Positions 15,657-23,261 of a stretch of DNA of 42,995 bases are shown one piece after another. A model generated the notes under the pieces. It saw nothing but the letters and a program-made list of their open reading frames with translations. It did not search any database and was not told where the DNA came from. The stretch comes from DATMTS01 sp035564555. Its GTDB lineage: Bacteria; Actinomycetota; Actinomycetes; Actinomycetales; Microbacteriaceae. Positions within the stretch are counted from its first letter, which is position 1, and each line of letters opens with the position of its first letter. Made by a program: the position numbers and the translations under genes. The stretch covers positions 1 to 42,995 of the forward strand of contig DATMTS010000111.1 in assembly GCA_035564555.1 (NCBI GenBank), written 5' to 3'.

Positions 15657-16421
15657 TCAGCGCGAGCGTACCGGGTTGCTCAGGGTGCCGATCCCGGAGA
15701 TCTGCACCTCGACCGTGTCGCCGTCGGTCAGCGGTCCGATCCCGGCCGGAGTTCCGGTCAGGATCACGTCGCCCGGCAGCAGAGTCCACACGCTCGACGC
15801 ATAGGCCACGATCGCCGGAATGTCATGCACCATGTCGCTGATCCGGCCGTCTTGGCGCACCTCGCCGTTCACCCGGGTCACCAGCGTTGCATCGGTCGGG
15901 TCGAACTCCGTCTCGATCACCGGGCCCAGCGGGCAGAACGTGTCGAACCCCTTGGCGCGGGCCCATTGCCCGTCAGCATGCTGCAGATCACGCGCCGTGA
16001 CGTCGTTGGCGGCGGTGTAGCCGAAGACGTAGTCGGCGTAGTCCGCTGCCGGAATGTTTTTGCCGATGCGGCCGATCACGATCGCCAACTCGCCCTCGTG
16101 CTCCACCTGCTTCGACTGCGACGGCAGCACGATGGCGTCGTTCTGACCGATCACCGCGGTGTTCGGCTTCAGGAAGAGCAGTGGCGCCTCCGGAGCCTCG
16201 CCACCCATCTCGGCGGCGTGGTCCCGGTAGTTCTTGCCGACCGCCACCACCTTCGATCGGGGTATCACCGGAGCCAGCAGGGTGGCATCCCTCAGGGCCA
16301 CCCGTTCGCCCGTCGTCTCGAATCCGCTGAACATCGGATCCCCGGCCAGAACGACGAGTTCATCGTCGTCGAGGATTCCATAGGAAAGAGAACCGTTGTG
16401 GCTGTAGCGCGCGATCTTCAC
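15657..16421 (-). CDS. Fumarylacetoacetate hydrolase family protein
   Basis: 254 residues. The FAH fold is shown by VVAVGKNYRDHAAEMG, FLKPNTAVIG, VEHEGELAIVIG (the metal-binding Glu pair), YTAANDVTARDLQ, KGFDTFCPLGP and GDVILTGTPAGIG. Members cleave or decarboxylate beta-diketo acids, oxaloacetate or acylpyruvates using Mg2+/Mn2+. In Gram-positive actinomycetes this gene is a standard neighbour of gltX and ilvE/leuB. The start is a GTG with TAGGGT 7 bases upstream, so it is probably leaderless. It lies 49 bases downstream of ilvE on the same strand but seems to have its own promoter. Physiological substrate unknown; oxaloacetate decarboxylase or acylpyruvase are candidates. Confidence 0.92.
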   Translation of the reverse strand: MKIARYSHNGSLSYGILDDDELVVLAGDPMFSGFETTGERVALRDATLLAPVIPRSKVVAVGKNYRDHAAEMGGEAPEAPLLFLKPNTAVIGQNDAIVLPSQSKQVEHEGELAIVIGRIGKNIPAADYADYVFGYTAANDVTARDLQHADGQWARAKGFDTFCPLGPVIETEFDPTDATLVTRVNGEVRQDGRISDMVHDIPAIVAYASSVWTLLPGDVILTGTPAGIGPLTDGDTVEVQISGIGTLSNPVRSR

Positions 16422-16428
16422 GCTCTCG

Positions 16429-16434
16429 ACCCTA
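16429..16434 (-). promoter_or_regulatory. -10 box (TAGGGT) of the FAH-family gene
   Basis: On the minus strand TAGGGT ends 7 bases before the GTG start and there is no ribosome site, as in the other probable leaderless genes of the window. Confidence 0.4.
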
Positions 16435-16470
16435 CTGCCGACCCTGCGAGCGAGCGTTCATGCGCCGTCG

Positions 16471-17598
16471 CTACGCGTCGAGGCGCAGCATCCAGCCATG
16501 CCGGTCGGGCCGACGGCCGTACTGGATGTCGGTCAGCTCCTCGCGCAGCGACATGGTCAGTTCGCCGGCCGGAGTGCCCGCCTCGCCGATCGTGAACGAG
16601 GCGGCCTTCAACTGGGCGATCGGGGTGACGACAGCGGCCGTGCCGCACGCGAACACCTCGACGATGTCTCCCGATGCCACGCCCTCGCGCCATTCGTCGA
16701 TCGTCACCGGTCGTTCCTCGACGGCGTGGCCGCGGTCGCGGGCCAACTGCAGGATCGAGTCCCGGGTGACGCCTTCGAGGATGCTGTCTGACTCGGGCGT
16801 GACGAGGGTGCCGTCCTTGTAGACGAGCACGATGTTCATGCCGCCGAGCTCCTCGAGATACTTGCCCTCAACCGAGTCGAGGAAGAGCACCTGAGCGCAG
16901 CCGTGCTCGTTCGCCTCGGCCTGCGGAAGAAGGCTGGACGCGTAGTTGCCTCCGGTCTTCGCGGCTCCGGTGCCGCCCTTGCCCGCCCGCGAGTAATCGG
17001 TGGAAAGCCAGATCGAAACCGGGCTCACTCCGCCCGAGAAGTAGGCGCCGGCCGGGCTTGCGATCAGGTAGTAGGCGACCTTGTTCGCCGGGCGCACCCC
17101 GAGGAAGGCCTCCTTCGCGAACATGAACGGGCGAAGGTACAAGCTCGTCTCGGCCGCAGAAGGCACCCAATCGCCGTCCACCGCGATCAATTCCCGCAAC
17201 GACTGGATGAAGTACTCCTCCGGCAACTCGGGAAGAGCAAGACGACGCGCCGACCGGCGCATCCGCCGGGCATTGGCGTCGGGTCGGAAGGTCCAGATCG
17301 ATCCGTCCTGGTGCCGGTACGCCTTCAGGCCTTCGAAGATCTCCTGCGCGTAATGCAGCACCGCGGCCGACGGCTCCAGCGAGATGGGCCCGTACGGGCT
17401 GACCCTGGGCCGATGCCAGCCTCCGCGTGCCGACCAGCAGACATCCACCATGTGGTCGGTGAAGTAGACGCCGAACCCCGGATCCGCAAGGATCTCGGCG
17501 CGTCGGGAGTCGGGTACGGGTTCAGGGTTGCGCGTCACGGCGAAGGTCAGGGCGCCGTCGGCGCCGTGAGCCGTCACGTCGGTAAGAGGAAGAGTCAT
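16471..17598 (-). CDS. ilvE: Branched-chain amino acid aminotransferase
   Basis: 375 residues, fold-type IV PLP enzyme. Family marks include VSPYGPISLEPSAAVLHYAQ, EIFEGLKAYRHQDGSIWTFRP without gaps, the PLP lysine in GTGAAKTGGNYASSL, YLEELGGMNIVLVY and the C-terminal ACGTAAVVTPIA phosphate-binding loop. It performs the last step of Ile, Val and Leu synthesis and the first step of their breakdown. The ATG at 17598 is preceded by a weak GTGAGA; the leader upstream to leuB is 145 bases and includes TGTAAT, a possible -10. It belongs to the Ile/Val/Leu gene set with leuB upstream and the ilvDBNC group about 8 kb away, all on the minus strand. Confidence 0.97.
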   Translation of the reverse strand: MTLPLTDVTAHGADGALTFAVTRNPEPVPDSRRAEILADPGFGVYFTDHMVDVCWSARGGWHRPRVSPYGPISLEPSAAVLHYAQEIFEGLKAYRHQDGSIWTFRPDANARRMRRSARRLALPELPEEYFIQSLRELIAVDGDWVPSAAETSLYLRPFMFAKEAFLGVRPANKVAYYLIASPAGAYFSGGVSPVSIWLSTDYSRAGKGGTGAAKTGGNYASSLLPQAEANEHGCAQVLFLDSVEGKYLEELGGMNIVLVYKDGTLVTPESDSILEGVTRDSILQLARDRGHAVEERPVTIDEWREGVASGDIVEVFACGTAAVVTPIAQLKAASFTIGEAGTPAGELTMSLREELTDIQYGRRPDRHGWMLRLDA

Positions 17599-17743
17599 GA
17601 GGTCTCACTTCGAAGAGGATGCCGTTTGCCCCTCGATTGCTCGGAGGGCCTACGAATTACAGGGTACGTCACGGATGTCGACGCCGCCTCGCCCTTGCGG
17701 ATCGCCGCCGCACGGGTCGGCTGAGCCGTCACGGCACCGGACG

Positions 17744-18793
17744 TCAGGCGAGCCGCGCGGCGATGGCGTCGCCGATCTCGGAGGTGCTGCGCACCGCGCC
17801 TCCGCGTTCGGCCAGATCGGCCGTCACCGCTGCCGTCACCCGGGCCGCCGCATCCGCCAGCCCGAGATGCTCGAGCAGCAGCGCGACGGAACCGATCGCG
17901 GCCGTGGGGTCGGCCTTCTGTGTTCCGGCGATGTCCGGAGCCGATCCGTGCACTGGCTCGAACATGCTGGGGTGGGTGCCGTCCGGGTTGATGTTGCCCG
18001 AGGCCGCCAGTCCGATGCCGCCGCTGATCGCGGCCGCGAGGTCGGTGAGGATGTCGCCGAAGAGATTGTCCGTGACGATGACGTCGAATCTACCAGGATC
18101 CGTGACCAAGAAGATCGTGGCGGCATCCACATGCAGGTAATCCACCGCGACATCGGGATGTTCCGAAGCGACCCGGTCGACCGTGCGCTTCCAGAGGCTG
18201 CCCGCATACGTGAGCACGTTCGTCTTGTGCACGAGCGTGAGTCGTCGTCGTCGCGCCTGCGCCTGCCCGAAGGCGAATCGCACCACGCGCTCCACTCCGA
18301 ACGCGGTGTTCACCGACACCTCGTTCGCGACCTCGTGCGGCGTGCCGACGCGAATCGCGCCGCCGTTGCCCACATACGGGCCTTCGGTGCCCTCCCGCAC
18401 GACGACGAAGTCGACGTCGCCGGGAGCGGCGAGGGGGCTGGTCACCCCAGGGAACAGGCGCGTCGGCCGCAGGTTGACGTAGTGGTCGAGGCTGAACCGC
18501 AATTTGAGCAGCAGCCCCCGCTCGATGTTCGCGTCTTGCAGCCGAGAGTCGCCGGGCGTGCCGCCGACGGCGCCGAGCAGGATCGCGTCGTGCGCGTCGA
18601 TGGCTTCGAGGTCGGCGTCGGTGAGCACGTCCCCGGTCTGCAGATAACGCTCCGCGCCCAGAGAGAAGGCGGTGCGCTCGAACGTGACATCACCGTTCGC
18701 CGTCGCGGCGTCGAGGACCTTCACCGCTTCGGCGATGACCTCCGGTCCGATCCCGTCACCCGGGATGACGGCGAGCTTGACGACGCGGGACAT
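17744..18793 (-). CDS. leuB: 3-Isopropylmalate dehydrogenase
   Basis: 349 residues. The decarboxylating-dehydrogenase fold is marked by KLAVIPGDGIGPEVI, LLGAVGGTPGDSR, LLLKLRFSLDHYVNLRP (substrate arginines), VVREGTEGPYVG, LVHKTNVL, the metal-binding Asp set in FDVIVTDNLFGDILTDLAA and the NAD-binding stretch FEPVHGSAPDIAGTQKADP. It oxidises and decarboxylates 3-isopropylmalate to 2-oxoisocaproate in leucine synthesis, in the cytoplasm. The ATG at 18793 has GAAGGAG directly upstream; the frame continues upstream into the antisense of DUF6458 and is not used. It is followed by ilvE on the same strand. Confidence 0.97.
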   Translation of the reverse strand: MSRVVKLAVIPGDGIGPEVIAEAVKVLDAATANGDVTFERTAFSLGAERYLQTGDVLTDADLEAIDAHDAILLGAVGGTPGDSRLQDANIERGLLLKLRFSLDHYVNLRPTRLFPGVTSPLAAPGDVDFVVVREGTEGPYVGNGGAIRVGTPHEVANEVSVNTAFGVERVVRFAFGQAQARRRRLTLVHKTNVLTYAGSLWKRTVDRVASEHPDVAVDYLHVDAATIFLVTDPGRFDVIVTDNLFGDILTDLAAAISGGIGLAASGNINPDGTHPSMFEPVHGSAPDIAGTQKADPTAAIGSVALLLEHLGLADAAARVTAAVTADLAERGGAVRSTSEIGDAIAARLA

Positions 18794-18911
18794 GGCACTC
18801 CTTCGAGGCGGCCGAACGGTGGGATAGCACAACTCTATCGGCCGCGCCATGCCTTTGAGCGGCGCCGCCAGATGCCTAGGCTGGCCCACAATTCGGAAAG
18901 GAAGGCGAACC

Positions 18912-19166
18912 ATGAGCATTGGAGGGGGCATAGCCCTGATCGTCATCGGCGCCATCCTGACGTTCGCGTTGAACGTCACTGTCGGGTGGATCAACCTGCA
19001 ATTGGTCGGTGACATCCTGATGGTCGCGGGCGTCATCATCGTGATCATCGGAATCATCCTGATGGTGCGCAAGCGCCGCTCGATCGTCACGACCCGGCAA
19101 AGCGTCGACCCGCAGGCCGGACAGCGCTACGACACCGTCGACCGCCAGGACGACGTGGAGCCGTAA
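18912..19166 (+). CDS. DUF6458-like small membrane protein
   Basis: 84 residues with two membrane helices (GGGIALIVIGAILTFALNV and the segment LVGDILMVAGVIIVIIGIIL) joined by VGWINLQ, then a basic-to-polar cytoplasmic tail (RKRRSIVTTRQSVDPQAG). The opening MSIGGGIALI and the VGWINLQLVGDILMVAG pattern are typical of a short actinobacterial family of unknown function. The ATG at 18912 has an AAAGGAAGG ribosome site. It stands alone and converges on the MFS gene. Confidence 0.8.
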   Translation: MSIGGGIALIVIGAILTFALNVTVGWINLQLVGDILMVAGVIIVIIGIILMVRKRRSIVTTRQSVDPQAGQRYDTVDRQDDVEP

Positions 19167-19221
19167 CCGCCGCAAGGTCTCGAATCAGCGGTCTTCAGCG
19201 TCGCGCGTGTGCGCAGCGCTG

Positions 19222-20787
19222 CTATTGAGCGCGCTCGCGTCGAAGGCTCACGGCCGCGATCACGGCAGCGCCCAGAACCAGCAGCATGCCGATCGTCGCA
19301 GTGGCCGTGACGCCGCTGTCGAACGCGTGCCGCGCCGACGCCATCAGCGCGTGGGCCTGCGCCGCGGGCAGGGTGTGCGCCACGGCGGCCGCACCTCCGA
19401 GGGTCTCTCCAGCAGCGGCCGCCTGTCGACCGCTCAGCCCTGAAGGCAGCACGACGGATGCCCGGTAGCTGACCGTGATGATCGTGCCGAGGATCGCCGT
19501 GCCGAGCACGGCACCCAACTCATAGGCCGTCTCGGAGACGGCGGATGCAGCACCCGCCTTTTCCGGCGGCGCCGTCGACAGGATGAGTTCGTTCGATACC
19601 GTCTCGGCCGCGCCGATGCCGATTCCGAGAGCGACGAAAGCAACGATGAATGCACCGACCGAGAGGTTTTCGCCGAGCACGGCGATGCAGGCGTAGCCTG
19701 CGGCCGACAGCAGCAGCCCGACAGGTATCACGATGCTCGGCCGTACGCGCCTGGCGACGGGCACGACGGCGAGACCGGAGATGATCATCGCGACCAGTCC
19801 TGGCAGCAATGTGAGGCCCGCCTGCACGGGATCCTCACCGAGCACGAGCTGCAGGTGCTGCGAGATGAAGAACAGGCCGCCGACCAGGGCGACGACGCTG
19901 AGCAGGTTCACCGCGACCGCGCCGCTGAACGCCGAGCGCACGAAGAGACGCACCTCGAGCATCGGCGCGGGTCGGCGCAACTGCCTGCGCACGAACATCC
20001 ACCCGCACGACAATCCGATCGCAACGGCGACGATGCCGGTGACGCTCATCCCCTCGCTGGCGAGCGTCTTGATGCCGTACACGGCAGGCGCCATCGACCC
20101 GAGCGCGAGCAGGACGCTGATCACGTCGAGCGGCCCGGGTGCGGGGTCACGCGATTCGGGAACCAGCAGGGGCAACAGGATCAGCAGCGGCACGAGCATG
20201 GGCACCGCGATCAGGAACACCGATCCCCACCACCAGTGCGCGAGCACGAGGCCGCCGAGGATGGGCCCGAGCGCAGAGCCGGCGGCGAAACCCGATGCCC
20301 AGACCGCGATGGCCAGTCGACGCTGATCGCGCTCAGTGAAGGTCGAGCGCAGCAGCGAGAGAGTCGACGGCATCAGCATCGCGCCGAAGAATCCGAGTGA
20401 GGCACGCGCGGCGATGAGCAGTTCAGGGCTCGGAGCGAAGGCCGCGAGCACGGAGACGACGCCGAAGCCGGCCGATCCGATCATCAGCAGCGCACGGCGC
20501 CCGATGCGGTCGGCCAACGATCCCATTGCCACCAGCAGTCCCGCCAGTACGAGCGGATAGGCGTCGATGATCCACAGCAGGGCGACTCCGCTGGGTTCCA
20601 GTGCCTGCGAGATCGCGGGCAGGGCGAAATTCAGCACGGTGTTGTCGATCGAGACCAGCAACACGGGCAGCATGAGCACCGCGAGGCCGACCCACTGCCG
20701 GTGTCCCGCGCGGGTGGATGCAGGAGCGCCCGACGTGCATGCGACGGCCTCGCTTTCGCGGCTCGTCCATTCCGTCCGGTTGCTCAC
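19222..20787 (-). CDS. MFS drug efflux transporter, DHA2 (14-TM) family
   Basis: 521 residues with 14 predicted membrane helices. DHA2/EmrB-QacA hallmarks are visible: motif D1 LLVSIDNTVLNFALPAIS in TM1, motif A GSLADRIGRRALL, motif B region ARASLGFFGAMLMPSTLS, and motif C GFAAGSALGPILGG in TM5. It exports lipophilic or cationic drugs in exchange for protons. The GTG at 20787 has GAGGAGG upstream; the ORF could begin at a TTG at 20808 but that lies at the predicted transcript start. It diverges from the TetR gene through a perfect palindrome, so it is almost certainly the TetR target. Substrate unknown. Confidence 0.93.
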   Translation of the reverse strand: MSNRTEWTSRESEAVACTSGAPASTRAGHRQWVGLAVLMLPVLLVSIDNTVLNFALPAISQALEPSGVALLWIIDAYPLVLAGLLVAMGSLADRIGRRALLMIGSAGFGVVSVLAAFAPSPELLIAARASLGFFGAMLMPSTLSLLRSTFTERDQRRLAIAVWASGFAAGSALGPILGGLVLAHWWWGSVFLIAVPMLVPLLILLPLLVPESRDPAPGPLDVISVLLALGSMAPAVYGIKTLASEGMSVTGIVAVAIGLSCGWMFVRRQLRRPAPMLEVRLFVRSAFSGAVAVNLLSVVALVGGLFFISQHLQLVLGEDPVQAGLTLLPGLVAMIISGLAVVPVARRVRPSIVIPVGLLLSAAGYACIAVLGENLSVGAFIVAFVALGIGIGAAETVSNELILSTAPPEKAGAASAVSETAYELGAVLGTAILGTIITVSYRASVVLPSGLSGRQAAAAGETLGGAAAVAHTLPAAQAHALMASARHAFDSGVTATATIGMLLVLGAAVIAAVSLRRERAQ

Positions 20788-20811
20788 AGCGCTGCCCTCC
20801 TCGTGCAATCG

Positions 20812-20847
20812 ATTGCTACTGTACCGTCCAGCCGGTACAGTAGCAAT
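20812..20847. promoter_or_regulatory. Perfect palindromic operator and bidirectional promoter (MFS/TetR)
   Basis: Two 15-base arms (ATTGCTACTGTACCG, 20812-20826; CGGTACAGTAGCAAT, 20833-20847) around the spacer TCCAGC are exact inverted copies. Each strand reads TTGCTA-N17-TACAGT, a -35/-10 pair with ideal spacing, so one palindrome carries two face-to-face promoters. The plus promoter would start at the TetR GTG (20848); the minus one near 20811, giving MFS a 24-base leader with GAGGAGG. Confidence 0.85.
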
Positions 20848-21423
20848 GTGCGCACACCGTCCTCACCGCTTCCGCCATCCGGGCACACGACGTCGAACCG
20901 GCCGTCACGCGAGCGGCTGCTCGACGCGTTCGAAGTGATCCTGATCGACGAAGGCGAACGGGCCGCGACCCTCGAGGCCGTTGCCGCGCGAGCAGGCATC
21001 TCCAAGGGTGGCTTGCTTTATCACTTCGGCTCGAAGGATGCGATGGTCTCCGGCCTGCTCGACCGGCTGGCCACCCTCGTGGCCGACGATGTCGCACGCA
21101 TCCGAGAAGCCGCCGAAGGGTCCATCGAATATCTGTTGCGCACCTCCGTCGCGACCCAGTCGCCGCTCGAACGCACCATCATGGCCAGCATGAGTCTGGC
21201 GCAGGGTTCGAACGAACGCGTGCGCTCGGGGCTTCGCGACATGCAGGAAGCCTGGTTGGGCGTCGTGCGCGAGAACGTCGGCGACCCGGTGCTGGCCCGG
21301 GTCATCTCACTGGTCAGCGACGGGCTCTACTTCAACTCGATGCTTCGGCCGGATACCGATCAGCTCTCCCCGAGCGAACTGGATGACGTCGTGCGATTCG
21401 TAACGGCGTTGCGACGCGGCTGA
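20848..21423 (+). CDS. TetR-family transcriptional repressor
   Basis: 191 residues. The N-terminal helix-turn-helix is at about 20-65 (RERLLDAFEVILIDEG, LEAVAARAGISKGGLLYHFG, then SKDAMVSGLLDRL), with a TetR_C-type ligand domain after it (YLLRTSVATQSPLERTIMAS). It is expected to bind the palindrome at 20812-20847 and repress both itself and the divergent MFS exporter until an exported compound binds. The GTG at 20848 is chosen because TACAGT ends 6 bases upstream and the palindrome abuts it; upstream in-frame codons would lie in the operator. There is no ribosome site, so the mRNA is probably leaderless. It converges with the sigma-factor gene, with 20 bases between stops. Confidence 0.93.
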   Translation: MRTPSSPLPPSGHTTSNRPSRERLLDAFEVILIDEGERAATLEAVAARAGISKGGLLYHFGSKDAMVSGLLDRLATLVADDVARIREAAEGSIEYLLRTSVATQSPLERTIMASMSLAQGSNERVRSGLRDMQEAWLGVVRENVGDPVLARVISLVSDGLYFNSMLRPDTDQLSPSELDDVVRFVTALRRG

Positions 21424-21443
21424 ACGCACTCGCCCGCACCGCT

Positions 21444-22712
21444 TTATCGGGCCCGGCTCTCGTCGACTCGGCGAAGCAGGAAGGCCCGCACGGCGGCGTC
21501 CGGCTCCTCCCGCGCGGCAAGGTCGAACGCGACGATGGCTTCTCGGTGCCGCCCCGCGCGGCGCAGAATGTCGCCTCGTGCAGCCAGCAGCTGACGCCGC
21601 ATCGGCGGCGACGCGGCGGTCAACTCGTCGATGGCCGAGAGCGCCCGCTCAGGGTCGGCACCCGGCAACCAGCTGTCCGCGATGATCGCGCCGAGGCGCG
21701 CCGCGGGAGCGGGCCACTGCGCGACGAGCCGTTCGTACAGGGCCGCGATCGCCGGCCACGGCGTCGAGGCCCAATCGGGTGCTGCGGAATGCGAGCCGGA
21801 TATGCCCGCCTGCAGCGCCAGACGGCCGCCGCCGGGTAGCGCGCGTGCTGCCAAGGCCAGGCCCTCGTTGATCCATTCCCGGTTCCATGCGGTGCGATCC
21901 GCCTCATCCAGAGCGAGCGGATCGCCGGTGGCGGAGATCCGCCCCTTCCGGCGTGCCTCCGTGAGCAGGATCAGCGCGAGCAGCCCCAGCGATTCCGTGT
22001 CGTCCGGGAAGAGCCGCACGAGCGCACGGGACATCGACACCGCGGATGCCACGCCTCGATCGATGACCTCATTGGAGCCGGGACTCGCGTGCGCGCTCGT
22101 GTAGAACAGGTAGACGGCGTCGCGCACGGAGCCGAGCCGATCACGAAGTCGGCGGACGTCGGGCAGTGCGAACGGCAGCGAACCGGATCGCACCCGCTGC
22201 TTTGCTCGCGTGAGCCGCGCGGCCATGGTCGCTTCGGCGACGAGGAAGACCCGCGCGATCTCCGCCGTCGAGAGACCACAGACCAGTCGGAGGGCGAGTG
22301 CGAGTCTGGCCTCGTCGCCCAGGCTCGGATGGCATGCCACGAACACGAGGCGCAGCCGATCGTCGCCGATGCGATCGACATCGTGGTCGAGATCCTCCTC
22401 GTCGAGGGACGAAGCCGCAGCATCACCGGTCGGGTCGGAGTCCCCGTCTTGACCGGCCAGCATCATGGGCAGTTTCGCGGTGAGCACGGCGTCGCGACGG
22501 ATTCGATCGATCGCGATGCGCTTGCCCACCGTGGTCAGCCAGGCCGCGGGGTTCTCGACCCGACCGAAATCGCCCGGCACGGCCGCGGCGCGCGCGAAGG
22601 CCTCCTGCGTGCAGTCCTCCGCCAGATCCAGATCCCGCGTGTACCCGATCAGATTCGCGAGCACGCGCGACCAGTGCTCACGGAAGAGATCGGATAACGT
22701 CGCAGTCTCCAC
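21444..22712 (-). CDS. ECF RNA polymerase sigma factor, ECF42 type
   Basis: 422 residues. Sigma region 2 (about 7-75) has YTRDLDLAEDCTQEAFARA and NPAAWLTTVGKRIAIDRIRR. Region 4 (about 130-185) has LALALRLVCGLSTAEIARVF with ATMAARLTRAKQRVR. A long C-terminal extension (about 190-422) carries the DUF6596 region (LRDRLGSVRDAVYLFYTSAH, then LVRLFPDDTESLGLLALILL) and TPR-like helices (PPMRRQLLAARGDILRRAGR). This architecture plus an adjacent DGPF gene is the recognised ECF42 group, which has no anti-sigma factor and is thought to be controlled through the extension. The start is a GTG 48 bases after the DGPF stop; a strong hairpin lies in that gap. Confidence 0.9.
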   Translation of the reverse strand: METATLSDLFREHWSRVLANLIGYTRDLDLAEDCTQEAFARAAAVPGDFGRVENPAAWLTTVGKRIAIDRIRRDAVLTAKLPMMLAGQDGDSDPTGDAAASSLDEEDLDHDVDRIGDDRLRLVFVACHPSLGDEARLALALRLVCGLSTAEIARVFLVAEATMAARLTRAKQRVRSGSLPFALPDVRRLRDRLGSVRDAVYLFYTSAHASPGSNEVIDRGVASAVSMSRALVRLFPDDTESLGLLALILLTEARRKGRISATGDPLALDEADRTAWNREWINEGLALAARALPGGGRLALQAGISGSHSAAPDWASTPWPAIAALYERLVAQWPAPAARLGAIIADSWLPGADPERALSAIDELTAASPPMRRQLLAARGDILRRAGRHREAIVAFDLAAREEPDAAVRAFLLRRVDESRAR

Positions 22713-22725
22713 GTCTCATTAAACC

Positions 22726-22752
22726 GCCGACGGCGGCAGTGCCGCCGTCGGC
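22726..22752 (-). terminator. Strong hairpin between the DGPF and sigma genes
   Basis: GCCGACGGCGGC-AGT-GCCGCCGTCGGC is a perfect 12-pair GC-rich stem with a 3-base loop. On the minus strand GGTTTAATGAG follows, a weak T-run. It may partly terminate after the DGPF gene or protect the mRNA, setting a high DGPF/low sigma ratio. It ends about 13 bases before the sigma start codon. Confidence 0.6.
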
Positions 22753-22760
22753 GCGGCAGA

Positions 22761-23141
22761 TCACATCCCGCTCGTGTCGAGTACCGGGTACAGCTCGATG
22801 TGGCCCCCGGTGGGGCACAATGCCGCGAGTTCGCGTGCCGTCTCGGCGCTGTCCGTCTGCAGCAGGTAGAACCCGCTCACGACCTCGCGCGTCTCGGTGA
22901 ACGGTCCGTCGGTGAAGACCGCCGGCTTGCCGTCGGTGGCAGGCGTGATCGAGACCGCGTGACTGGTCGGCAGCAGACCCTCTCCCCCGACGACCTTCGC
23001 GCCGGCGGCTATCACCGCGTCGGAGAACGCTTTGTGGGCTGCGGACATCGCGGCCCAATCGGCGTCGGTGGCTGACGCCGGATCCCATTCCGGCTCGCGG
23101 ATGAGCACCAGGTAGCGGTCTGTTGCATTTTCTTGGGCCAT
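22761..23141 (-). CDS. DGPF/YCII-related protein, partner of the ECF42 sigma factor
   Basis: 126 residues with the signature VFTDGPFTETREVVSGFYLL (DGPF motif) at about 75-95, preceded by DRYLVLIREPEWDP and GAKVVGGEGLLPTS. YCII-like DGPF proteins are small ferredoxin-like folds found as fixed neighbours of ECF42 sigma factors; an enzymatic or ligand-sensing function has been proposed but not shown. The ATG at 23141 has AAAGGTGG seven bases upstream. It is the first gene of a two-gene operon with the sigma factor. A TGTCGA-N17-CGTC sequence upstream matches the kind of promoter ECF42 recognises, suggesting autoregulation. Confidence 0.92.
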   Translation of the reverse strand: MAQENATDRYLVLIREPEWDPASATDADWAAMSAAHKAFSDAVIAAGAKVVGGEGLLPTSHAVSITPATDGKPAVFTDGPFTETREVVSGFYLLQTDSAETARELAALCPTGGHIELYPVLDTSGM

Positions 23142-23199
23142 GATGGGCCACCTTTCGTCGGTGCGGACGTCGTCCGCAATGGACCGTGAACACCCATGT

Positions 23200-23226
23200 G
23201 ACGAACGGTACCGGCGAAATTCGACA
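23200..23226 (-). promoter_or_regulatory. Candidate ECF42-type promoter
   Basis: On the minus strand TGTCGA (23226-23221) and CGTC (23203-23200) are separated by 17 bases, about 59 bases before the DGPF start. ECF42 factors are reported to use TGTCGA-type -35 and CGA/TC-type -10 elements, so this may be an autoregulated promoter. Confidence 0.55.
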
Positions 23227-23261
23227 GCCGCACTGAAATCAGGTCGGCCGGCGCATGGTTG

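Noticed and set aside
16903..19012. Long plus-strand frames antisense to ilvE and leuB
   Set aside because: Both fully overlap well-identified enzymes and have shadow-type composition.
23236..23248. GAAATCAGGT near the serA stop as a second copy of the 25993 palindrome
   Set aside because: Only about ten bases match and there is no inverted partner nearby, so chance is likely.
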